The notes below the pieces were generated by a model. That model saw only the letters and a list, made by a program, of their open reading frames with translations. It did no database searches and was not told where the DNA came from. Shown here piece by piece: positions 54,650-64,000 of a DNA stretch of 64,000 bases (position 1 is its first letter; each line of letters opens with the position of its first letter). Origin of the DNA: Cephalotus follicularis (lineage: Eukaryota; Streptophyta; Magnoliopsida; Oxalidales; Cephalotaceae); assembly GCA_001972305.1 (NCBI GenBank), contig BDDD01000432.1:779069-843068 (forward strand), read 5' to 3'. The position numbers were made by a program, and so were the translations under genes.

Positions 54650-55894
54650 AGGTTGTTTCCCTCTGGACTGCGAAATCCCACGGGAAGAAGACGGTACACT
54701 GGCTATTGGTCCTGGTGGGGGCGGTGACCGTTATGTCTGATCAAATGCTCTAGGATGAGAAATCCAAGGACAATCTCTAGCAATGTGGTCAGAACCACCA
54801 CAAACTAAGCAATGCCCCAAGAACCATCTAAAATTCTCAGAAGTATGGTTGGTCTTCTGACAATGCACACAAGGAACCGTAGCACTCTGATTATCACTCT
54901 CGGAGAGTCTGGATGGTGTACCCTGACTGGGTGCTGAAGATCAGTATCCTCGACATGAGTTCCTTGATCTTCCCCTCCTCCGAGAGCAGGATGGGTTCCT
55001 GCTATCCTGATTGCTACCATGAGAACCAGGTGAGGGGCTACTATTTGTTTTCTACGATTTAGCACTGCCACTATCACTACCACTCTACCAAGAAGAAGGA
55101 GTAGGCCTGGTGTGGGATATATCTCTCATCAATTTAGACTCAGTTGCAATATCCTCAAGCTGTATAGCTCGGGAAGAAATATCCGATATGGAGGCCAAAG
55201 ACAAGGGAGTCAGTTGCCTCCTCAAATCCAATCTCAGTCCCCGAAGGAACTTCTTTGCTCTACGCTCTTGGCCTTCCACTAAGTGTGGGGCAGATCGGGC
55301 TAACTGCATGAATCTCACCTCATACTCAGTAACTGTCATGATTCCTTGTACCAAGTTAGCAAATTCAATCTCTCTTCTGTCTGTCTCTACCTGAGGGTAG
55401 TACCTTGCATTGAATTCTCTTTTGAAGGCATCCCAAGAGCGGACTATACCATTCCTTGTCCAATCTGTGTTAACCATAGCCCACCAGTGCTTGGCTTCTC
55501 GTTGAAGCATATACACTGCCAATACCAATTTTTGTTCATCATCACATCCCATGACCTCAAAGATCTTCTCCAATTAAATTATCCAAGACTCAGCAAGGGT
55601 ACGATCAGGGAGTCCTACAAATGCTGGAGGTTGCAACTTTAGGAAGCGGCTCAACATGCCTTCCCTTTTTGGCCTACGTTCAACTCTAGCCTATTGGCGT
55701 CCCATCAGAGTATGCATCTGTGCCATGGTGGCACACAACTATCTCCAAACCTCAGGGTCAGCCCTGGCTGGAGGAGCATCAGGATCATACTCTAAAAAAA
55801 TGTTACCAGGAGCCGGTTCATTAACAGCAGGAGCGGGGGCAAGAGCAGGAGTATTCCTTCTGCCTCGACGGCCACGCCTTCCCCTATTGTTCAT
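54650..55894 (-). pseudogene. Gypsy D gag with zinc knuckle
   Basis: ATG at 55892-55894 (MNNRGRRGRRGRRNTPALAP). Three in-frame stops follow (about 55740, 55690, 55575). The Ty3-type gag fold comes next: KIFEVMGCDDEQKLVLAVYM, AKHWWAMVNTD, FNARYYPQVETDRREIEFAN, YEVRFMQLARSAPHLVEGQE. At about 54760-54860 a CCHC knuckle is readable (CLVCGGSDHIARDC). Gag assembles particles and binds RNA. The plus-strand frames here are shadows. 55895-56081 is the untranslated leader next to the primer site. Confidence 0.85.
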
Positions 55895-56065
55895 TTCTAT
55901 AAGAAGATAACAATGGGATGATCATATGCAATCACTGTCAATTCCAATATCAATCTCTCTTTTCCAACAAACAATGGCATGAATAAGCAAGAAGATACAT
56001 CATTCAAATCCATTTAGTCAATCTCAATAAACGCATTAATATACTTAGCTAGCAGGTCAACCAAT

Positions 56066-56078
56066 GTCTCTGATACCA
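56066..56078 (-). other. Primer binding site of gypsy D
   Basis: On the minus strand TGGTATCAGAGAC lies three bases inside the 5' LTR border (56082), the initiator-methionine type. Confidence 0.85.
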
Positions 56079-56081
56079 TTC

Positions 56082-58328
56082 TGTAACACCCCGCGCCAGC
56101 AGGGCGGACATGTGGCATTACTCTAAATCTATTACACAATACAATGGTTGGAACTAGCAATATGACAATACAGAAAACTTAAAACTTTCCAATACATATC
56201 ATTTGCGGAAGTTACAATATAATAAACCATCCATACAATAAAAATCCTTTATAATACAATAAATTTTACAATACAATAAATTTTATTCTTTCACTACAAT
56301 ATCTCACAACCAGCTCCACGATACCCAAGCAGTCGTGCGATCAAAACGAGCCTTCAGTCCTTCTGTCCACTGCTACCTGCTGCCCTACCTATGCCGCACA
56401 CAAAAGTACAACATAGCCCCACCCCGAAGGATGGGGTTAGCCATACTGGCTAAGCAAAAACCTCATGCAGCATGTATGCATGTACAATGTGCAATATCGG
56501 TGACAATATATGCAATATCAATGTGCGATGTACAATATCAATGCAAGACATGGCAAATGCATATGTACAGTTGGCGATCAGACTACCCATATGACAATGG
56601 CCCATAACCGAGCATACGGATAGGATCTATAGCAATCAATCAATGACAGACACTGAACGGTGGTGTATAAAACACACAATCAATCAATCAATATCCTATA
56701 CAACGTGCGACCCTGGGTCAATACAATGTCAATCAGTTAGCAGTGATCAATCCCATGGAAGGTAGTCCTTCAAAAAGGGTGGGAGATCTAGCTACGGTTC
56801 TTAGAATGATCAGGTCTTGAACTCATAGATCTTCCAGCCTATGGCTGGGTCAATACAGTCTCGATGAGTTACAGCCTTAGGGAGCTACTGAAACCATTAG
56901 GTAGCTACAGCCTCGAGGGAGCATCAATCGACAATCAATCGGCACGGCTCGTCAGCGGGTCAATACAGTACAATGAATGAAACGATCGACGAAATAAGTG
57001 GACATAGTCAACAACCTAACATGTCGATAAGAATCATAATGTCGCTCTATAGGATCCATACAATACAATCAATCATGTCAGTACAATATCATTTCAATGT
57101 CAATAAGCAAAGTCAATGAGTGAGGGTATCTAATGGAGGGTTGGGAATGTGCGTCCAACTTACTGACTTAGACTCACATCACTCATGACTCAAGCAATCA
57201 ATCGGTTAGTACAATCATTAAAACTATTTTCAAACACTTGAAAACCTCAAGTGAGGCTCCGGTCAAGTGGCAATGTGAAAAGAAGTTGAAAACCAGCATT
57301 AAGTAGTTAAAAACTACTTTCAGTCCGTTAGGCGCCGATGTCCTTGGTGAAAGACGTCGACGCATCTATAAAATGGTGGAAAGATGTTGATATCTTTGAA
57401 AGAAATCGATGTCTTTCTCTATTTGTATTGAGATCTGGCCGATAGACGTCGATGTCCTTGGAGAAAGACGTCGACGCGTTTCAATAAAAATAGCCTGGGA
57501 ATGCGCATCGAGGTTCGGCATCAATGTCTTTTCTGGGGAAAGGTATCTCAAGGCAAAGATGTCGATTTCTTTCAAAGACGTCTATGTCTTTGCTGTAAAA
57601 TCACAGATACAACACTCTAAAGCGAAAGACATCGATGTCCATGGGCTAGTGGTTGATGTCTTTGCCGGGTAGGGTCGAGTTTTGTGCAGAAAAACCGGCC
57701 AATCTCATACCAAAATACAATTTAAAGCCATTTTTTGAAAACCAAGGTTTAAAATCAATCATTTGAGGTTAGTAAAACTTGTTACAATATTCAAAATTCA
57801 GTTTCAGTCCTCCTAGATCAGTTAGATCAAGGAAATCAATAAAACCCTAGTTTTTCATTTCAATGCAATACAATCACTCAATTCAATCAATTATGCAATT
57901 TTGCAATAGGAAATCAAGTAGGGAAGTCCTACCTTTAACGAAGCTTCAAAAGTTGAGCTTACAATCGGTCAAGGCCGGAAACACTTAAGAATCGGCTGCT
58001 ATGTCACTCAATCGCAAACCCACACTTGCAATCTGTATCGTTGTTGAAGGAGATGCAATCCGGCTGCTAGGGAGATGGTGGGAGGCTCCCAGCAAGATAG
58101 AGAGAGATGGAGAAGAATGAGTGAAATCAGAGGAATGCTAAGGAATTGGCTTATATAGCTGATTCCGCCAACTCTCTGAAACTCAGCCCAAAAATCTCGG
58201 CTATACATGCATTTAACCAATACATTAACAATAGGTATAAGAATACCTCAATTCAATACAATTCGATATAGTACAATACGGTACAATGTATGCATGAACA
58301 GTACAAAAAGGAAATTTGCGTCGTCACA
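56082..58328 (-). repeat. Right (5') LTR of gypsy D
   Basis: The LTR is 2247 bp and closely matches the left LTR. Its palindrome array is at about 57335-57660 and its minus-strand TATATAA at 58151-58157. Small indels (for example around 56228-56282) separate the two copies. Confidence 0.92.
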
Positions 58329-58426
58329 AATATGCTCAGCTTCAGTAGTAGAAAGTGCCACTGAGTTTTGCTTCTTGCTAAACCAAGAGATGAGCATATT
58401 ACGTAAGAATTGGCATCTGCCACTAG
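58329..58426 (-). pseudogene. Copia C RNase H, 98-bp middle piece between two insertions
   Basis: Minus frame: CQFLRNMLISWFSKKQNSVA, LSTTEAEHI. The right duplication of D (AATAT) is at one end and the left duplication of the solo LTR (ACTAG, 58422-58426) at the other. Removing both insertions restores the order seen in A2 (DRKSTSGTCQFLG ... STTEAEYVAAG). Confidence 0.92.
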
Positions 58427-60980
58427 TGTAATATCCCCTTTCGTTGCTTGCATGTTTATTGTGTTTGTTTTTGACTTTTTGTCTTGAGTCCAGGGCGCAA
58501 AGCACCAATGCTTTTGCGTTAACTGTCGACGCTTTAGTGTGTATTTTGCTCTTTTTTGAAGTGTAAGACATCGACGCAGTTATGTAAGGAAATGAGCCTA
58601 AGCGCTGACGCTTTGGAAATAACTGTCGACGCTTTGGTCAACTTTCCTTATTGTTTTGGACGATGGTTTGTGTATGGAAAGGAGGATTCCTTACCAAAAC
58701 CGTTTATCTATTTTACCAATTGTGTTGAACGCGTTTTTCATGAAAGGAAGGTTATTAAGCTACACGTTTCTGCCATTTGAAAACACACGCTTTCAATTGT
58801 TTTAAAATAACAACACTTGCATATTTTCTTTACAAAAACAGAAGCAGCCATTTTTCCTTGCACAGTTCATTATCGTTTTGCATCATTCTTGGCATCATCA
58901 GAAGGTATTTTCTAACCAAGAGCATTAGTTTTCATGATATATTATTGCTATTGATCATTAGATTGTTCATAACTTGTCAATTGATTCATAACAACTGTCA
59001 TGTTCATGCAATACCAAAAAATGCATTTTGAAACTGTGTTATTGCCATGATTTAACCTGCAATCTGCATGTTTATGTTTTACTGGGTTTTAAATAAAAGG
59101 AATCATGTTTCATGACATACCTACTACTGTTTTGATGTGTTATATTAAGCAAAACGGATTTGTTCATGAAACTGACTTGGTAATGTCATGGCAGAAAACA
59201 TATTCTCAAGTTGTTTGATATATATATATGCCACCAGTAAATTTTATGTTATGCATTGAAATCATTATAGAAGTGTTTTAAACCAAATGACATTACTGTT
59301 TTACTAATTCATGCTGAGAAAACTGGTTTTGTACATGTTCTACAATCCAAAAAGAAGACCGCAGTGCATATAGAAAACTGTTTATCGTTTTGCATGTTTT
59401 AAGCGTGGAAGGTTTTGCATTTCTTTGTCTATGCTTATACCCTACCTGTCGATGCTTTGTCTATGTGTAACATGTAACCGACGATGCTTTCCTTTGTAAA
59501 ATGCCATGTTTATGTCGACGTTTAGTGATGCGCTTTGGTCCCTTTTTGTTAACACTTTGCCCTGAAGAGCCAACGCTTAGTAATAAAATGTCGACACTTT
59601 GGACGTGTATTGTGACGTTCTGGCAAGTTGTTTAACATCTATTTGATTATATTTTCTGTTTGGTTGATCTGTCTAGGTTTCGATAAATTTTGTGGTGAAC
59701 GTTAGGAGGTTCCAAGTGTGCTTTCGATTTATTTTGATTTGTTTAGACTTTGACGGCTAAGGTGTGGATATTCTTGCCTTGACTACTCTTTGATTTATTT
59801 GAAATGAATATTGTTTTCGTCACGGGCCATTCGTAATTGATACTGCTCTTGATTTTTTAAAATGTATAGATTTTGTTATCGGTTGTTTGTTTCAATTTTC
59901 TATAAAATATGTTTTATTACTGAAGTTTAATATTACTTATTCTATGATTTGAGCATGGTTTTCACTATCGAAAATATGTTATGTGGACATGGCCTTCACC
60001 ATCGAAAGTACGTTAACTTTTAGATTCAGATATGATTTTGATTCAGATATGTTCAGAATTGTTTAGAAAATTTGTTTATGTTTTAGAATTGTTTTAGAAT
60101 AAAACAATATTTTTAGCATAATAACATATAGAGATAAACCTACCTATGAGGTATCATAGGCATGTTCCTTTGGCACGGCGGACATGACACTTACCGTGGC
60201 GATGTTATCGGTCTACGTCGCCTCTTTTTATATGTATCCTGAGGGTAGGATACGGATCCTTTTGAGGCGTATGAGTATACTCTAGTTATTGTCAGATTTA
60301 GAAATTTAGATTTGGAATTGATTGTGTAGTGTCGTACACGTCCTTCCGTCAGATCATGTGGGCCTCGCAAACCCCTTGCAAACTTATATATATGTATACA
60401 TTAGATTCTCTATTATGGAATTATGAAATCAGATAAAGTTTTGGATTATGATTTATGATAGTATGCTTTTCAGAGAGTTATGATGGTTTTATAACTGTGT
60501 TATTTAAATATTTTGTTTTACGTTATAGAGAATATTAAATCATATATTTGTTGATTTTAAAGTTTAGATAACTGTTATCTTTTAAATGTCTGTTTACTGT
60601 TTTAATTTCTTATCTGTACTGAGGTTTGCTCAGCTACGTTTTTATTTCCAAGCAGCAGGTTTTCAAGAGCGTTGGGGAAATGTGTGAGAGTGATATCCAC
60701 CTTACGTTTGAGGGTTATGAAGGAATTGATCCTGCCCTGTTTCAGTTATTTATTGGTCATGTTTAGGCCAGTTATTTGAACAATGTTAAGATTTTGGTTT
60801 ATGTTTTCAGAATTTGTTTTTTAGTTTTGGGTAAGCTTAAGTATTCAGACTATGTTTCAGATTATGTTATGACTTAGACCATCACATTTCTGAATAAAGT
60901 TAAGATTTGAGTTTTATGACCTGTTATGTTTAAGTTATGTTATTGTACCTGTAAGGGCTCCCACCTTCGGGGGTGTTACA
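58427..60980 (+). mobile_element. Solo gypsy LTR (family S, second copy)
   Basis: 2554 bp, TGTAATATCCCCTTTCG to CGGGGGTGTTACA, with ACTAG on both sides (58422-58426, 60981-60985). It shares ordered blocks with solo LTR S1: TATCATAGGCATG, CATGACACTTACCGT and TTTGCTCAGCTACG. Motifs ACTGTCGACGCTTT, GCGCTGACGCTTTGG and ATGTCGACACTTTGG occur at about 58510-58640 and 59445-59610. No internal region is present. Confidence 0.88.
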
Positions 60981-62012
60981 ACTAGTGCTTTTTCTATCGA
61001 CTATATAACCTCCGAAGTCGGCATCGGAGTATGTGTGCAAGTCGAAAGAAGAATTTCTAGGGTACCAAAGACCTAAGGTTGGTGTGTAGGCTAAGTATTT
61101 AAAAATTCTCTTTACTGAATGCAAATGTGATTCTCTAGGTGAACCTTGAAATCTAGCACATAAGCAAACACTAAACAAAATATCCGACCTACTAGCCATT
61201 ACGTAAAGCAAAGATCCTATCATACTTCTATATAGTTTTTGGTCAATAGGTTTACCTTGATCGTCTTTATCTAGCTTAGTAGTTTTGCTCATCGGAGTCA
61301 TCCTCTTTTTAGCGCTTTCCAATCCAAACCTCTTTAGTAAGTCCTTGACGTACTTGGATTGGTTTATGAAAATCCCATCCTTCATTTGCCTAACTTGGAG
61401 TCTTAGGAAGTAGTTGAGCTCTCCCATGATGCTCATTTCATATTCGTCCTGCATAATATTAGCAAAGCTCTTGCACAAATTTTCATTAGAAGATCCAAAA
61501 ATGATATCATCAACATAAATTTGGACAATTAAAATTTCTTTATTAAAGCTTTTTGTAAAGAGTGTAATGTCCATTGTACCTCTTTTAAAATTATTTTCAA
61601 GCAGATAACCAATTAAATTTTCATACCAAGCTCTAGGAGGTTGTTTCGAACCATATAGAGCTTTAGAAAGTTTAAAGACATGGTTTGGAAATTGAGGGTT
61701 TTCAAACCCGGGAGTTTGTTCTACGTATACTTCGTCCTTTATTGCACCATTTAAGAAAGCACTTTTAACGTCCATTTGAAAAGGAGTGGAATCCTTAAAG
61801 GATGCATATGCAAGCAGCATACGTATGGACTCTAGTCTAGCTACAGGAGCATATGATTCATCGTAGTCAATTCCCTCTTCTTGGGAATATCCCTTAGCAA
61901 CTAGCCTAGCTTTGTTTGTAATTATTATTCCTTGATCATCTACTTTGTTGCGAAAAACCCATTTAGTACCTATTATGTTTTGGTCATTAGGCTTAGGTAC
62001 TAGGTTCCATAC
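60981..62012 (-). pseudogene. Copia C reverse transcriptase and start of RNase H
   Basis: The minus frame is open from about 62010: [60 protein letters not shown], the active site [40 protein letters not shown], then [17 protein letters not shown], where the solo LTR cuts RNase H. It is joined to the integrase frame by a frameshift near 62012. The catalytic Asp pair is kept. Confidence 0.9.
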
Positions 62013-63643
62013 GTTATTTCGTCAAATAGATTAAGTTCCTCTTGCATAGCATCAATCCAATTTTCATCTTTTTCGGCGTCTTCTATATTTCTAGGTTCTA
62101 CTTGAGATAAAAAGGCAATATAGCTATGATTTAAACTAGACCTAGTAGTTACTCCTAGTCTAGGATTACCTACGATTGCTTCATGAGGGTGACCTCTTAC
62201 TACTTTGAAGGTGTTATTGTGTAAAGCTTCTTGATAGCTTTGAGAGGGTTCTTCATTCATTGATTCTTCCTTCTTGCCATCATCTAAGTTTAGTTCATCA
62301 ATTTTCTTTTCAATAAATTCTAAAGAATCAACATTTATAACTTTCTTTGGAAGTTTCGGATTAGTTTCATCAAATACTACATGCACAGACTCTTCAACAA
62401 GTAAAGTTCTTTTGTTAAAGCATCTATAAGCTCTACTGGAGGTTGAGTATCCAAGAAAAATACTTTCATCGACTTTGGAGTCGAACTTACCGAGATGGTC
62501 CTTCCCATTGTTGTGGATGAAGCGTTTACATCCGAATGCATGAAAGTAACCAATGTTAGGCTTTCTCCCCCTCCATAATTCATATGGAGTCTTTTTGAGA
62601 ACTGGCCTTATCGATATAAGATTTAGGATATAACACGAAGTATTTATTGCTTCTGCCCAAAAATATTTTGGCAAATTATATTCATTTAAAAGTGTTCTAC
62701 ACATTTCTTGTGGAGCCCTATTTTTCCTTTCAACAACCCCATTTTGTTGAGGTGTTCTAGGAGTGGAGAACTCATGTGTAAATCCGTTTTCATTACAAAA
62801 GTTGTCAAATAGGTTATTTTTAAATTCCTTTCCATGATCACTTGTAATTTTAAAAATAGAAGTGTCCTTTTCTTTTTGAACAATTTTGCAAAGGGTTGAA
62901 AACTCTTTAAAAGCTTCACTTTTGTGGACAAGAAAAATAGTCCATGTATATCTAGAATAATCATCGACTATGACCATGACATAAGATTTACCACCTAGAC
63001 TTCCAATATATATTGGACCAAATATATCTATATGTAAGAGTTGTAATGGCCTACATGTAGAGACTATGTCTTTACTCTTAAAGGATGCCCTAGTTTGTTT
63101 TCCTTGTTGACATGCGTCACAAATTTTATCCTTTTCAAAGCTAGGTTTAGGAAGACCCTTAACCAATTCATGCTTTAAGAGCTTTGTAATGTTTGACATT
63201 CCGACATGACCTAATCTCCTATGCCATAGCCAACTATCCTCATTTATTGAAACTAAACATTTAACATTTTGCAGGTCATTTAAATCTACAATATATACAT
63301 TTCCTTGTCCATGACCTATGAACCTACTTTGATCATTATTAATGTCTATTACTCTACACATATCTTTTTCAAAAGTGACTTTACAATTCTTGTCACATAA
63401 TTGACTTATGCTCAAGAGATTGTGTTTTAGCCCATTCACATATAATACATTATGAAAAAGAGTTCGATTGTTACCTATGGAGTCGAAACCCATAATCTTT
63501 CCTTTAGCATTATCTCCAAAAGTAACAAGTCCCCCTTCCTTTGACTCGTAGTTGACAAAAAGAATTTTGTCACCAGTCATATGCTTGGAGCACCCACTAT
63601 CCAAGTACCATTGCGTTTTCTCGGATAATGCCTTTAAGCACAT
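62000..63643 (-). pseudogene. Copia C protease and integrase
   Basis: 547 codons. Residues ~12-17 are WYLDSG, the aspartic protease motif (Asp15). The HHCC finger follows (LWHRRLGHVGMSNITKLLKH ... CDACQQGKQ). The integrase core has HIDIFGPIYIGSLGGK, ITSDHGKEFKNNLFDNF and QQNGVVERKNRAPQEMCRTL, so the D, D and E residues are present. Then the conserved FHAFGCKRFIHNNGKDHLGK and a linker to RT. The frame ends [11 protein letters not shown] instead of going on into WNLVPKP, a frameshift at about 62012. Nothing else in this stretch looks damaged. Confidence 0.92.
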
Positions 63644-63657
63644 CTAGAAAAATCAAT

Positions 63658-64000
63658 TCAGGTTTTTGTTTGAGGTACCCAACTAATTTTGGGTCCCTTG
63701 GGGTTAGTCACGATGGTTCCTTTAGGAACCCAATTTTTCTTCATTCTCATAAAGTTTGAATCGTACATGATATTTACTTTATAAAAGCATGTGGTAGAAA
63801 CATGTCCTAGTTTACCCCTGTTATTACAAGATATATTTATTTTTCCTTTATTCACGAAATTTCTATTATGCATAACGTTTTTCTTATTGAAGCACAATAA
63901 TGATCTATGTTCATATTTACCACAATGGATAAAAGAATTATTTACGCATTTCTTGTTCATGACATTTTTCTTGTGAAAGCAAGCAGATGATACATGTCCA
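63658..64000 (-). pseudogene. Copia C gag C-terminal part with decayed zinc knuckles
   Basis: Minus frame: FIHCGKYEHRSLLC and CNNRGKLGHVSTTC are two CCHC-like units, each with one Cys replaced (Phe and Arg). KNWVPKGTIVTNPKGPKISW follows, the conserved gag/protease spacer also found at 13320-13380. Stops separate it from the protease frame. It continues past the window end, where a further HKK/CF repeat begins. Confidence 0.8.

Larger units (their letters stand above)
48967..58328 (-). mobile_element. Gypsy element D (Tekay-like chromovirus), complete structure, dead
   Basis: Left (3') LTR 48967-51226 and right (5') LTR 56082-58328, plus-strand ends TGTAACACCCCGCG and CGTCACA. AATAT is duplicated (48962-48966, 58329-58333). 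In the minus direction the primer site TGGTATCAGAGAC lies beside the right LTR (about 56066-56078), and a purine tract AAGGAGGGGAGAA beside the left LTR. Gag, zinc knuckle, protease, RT, RNase H, integrase and chromo-like tail are all present in order, with several stops. Confidence 0.95.
45142..64000 (-). mobile_element. Copia element C (Sirevirus-like), minus strand, cut by the window end
   Basis: In transcription order (right to left): gag C-terminus (63658-64000), protease-integrase (62000-63643), reverse transcriptase and RNase H (60981-62012, 58329-58426, 48646-48966), palindrome-bearing leader (48219-48645), extra ORF (47193-48218), purine tracts and 3' LTR (45142-46405). RNase H is split by gypsy D and solo LTR S2. 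The 5' LTR lies beyond the window. The left end is cut in the LTR at the G run, so no duplication can be checked. Confidence 0.88.

Overview
The window is nuclear DNA of a flowering plant, and it is almost entirely nested transposable elements. Evidence: Ty1/copia and Ty3/gypsy LTR retrotransposons with TG...CA ends, 5-bp target duplications, tRNA-iMet-type primer sites and purine tracts; a Mutator-like element with long inverted repeats; and a fragment of a plant pentatricopeptide-repeat (PPR) gene. I see no intact ordinary host gene, no tRNA or rRNA gene and no organellar insert. The species cannot be named from the sequence.

Layout. (1) 1-20447 is one deep nest. The oldest layer is LTR/tandem-repeat DNA (1-1634) and a decayed minus-strand gag-like ORF (19365 down to 17771, then 1941 down to 1670). 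It was hit by a gypsy LTR, now solo (1942-17770, duplication ATATG). That LTR was hit by Sirevirus-like copia element A (5364-17696, TTTTT). A contains an inverted mini-element B (7038-13157), and B was hit by a second copia element, A2 (8608-13034, ATATG). (2) 20448-28679 is a Pack-MULE-like element with ~370-bp inverted repeats and a PPR gene fragment, split by gypsy element E (20941-27651). (3) 29632-39847 is gypsy element G with ~4-kb LTRs (TTCCT). (4) 39848-45141 is LTR-like and tandem-repeat DNA around a decayed gag-like fragment. (5) 45142 to the window end is copia element C on the minus strand. Its RNase H region was hit by gypsy element D (48967-58328, AATAT) and, 93 bp away, by a second solo LTR (58427-60980, ACTAG).

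How the parts work. The copia elements A, A2 and C follow the Sirevirus plan: gag, pol, an extra ORF after pol, then several GGGGGAG purine tracts before the 3' LTR. Most coding regions are dead. The exception is the 384-codon extra ORF of A2, which is open although its pol and 5' LTR are deleted.

Most noteworthy signal. The copia LTRs carry dense arrays of a family-specific 10-bp palindrome with a TCGA core. A short array of the same palindrome, in A followed by a TATA box, recurs just upstream of the extra ORF. Family C shows the same arrangement with a different palindrome. This suggests an LTR-like internal promoter for the accessory gene. Several unrelated gypsy LTRs here carry their own TCGA-core arrays.
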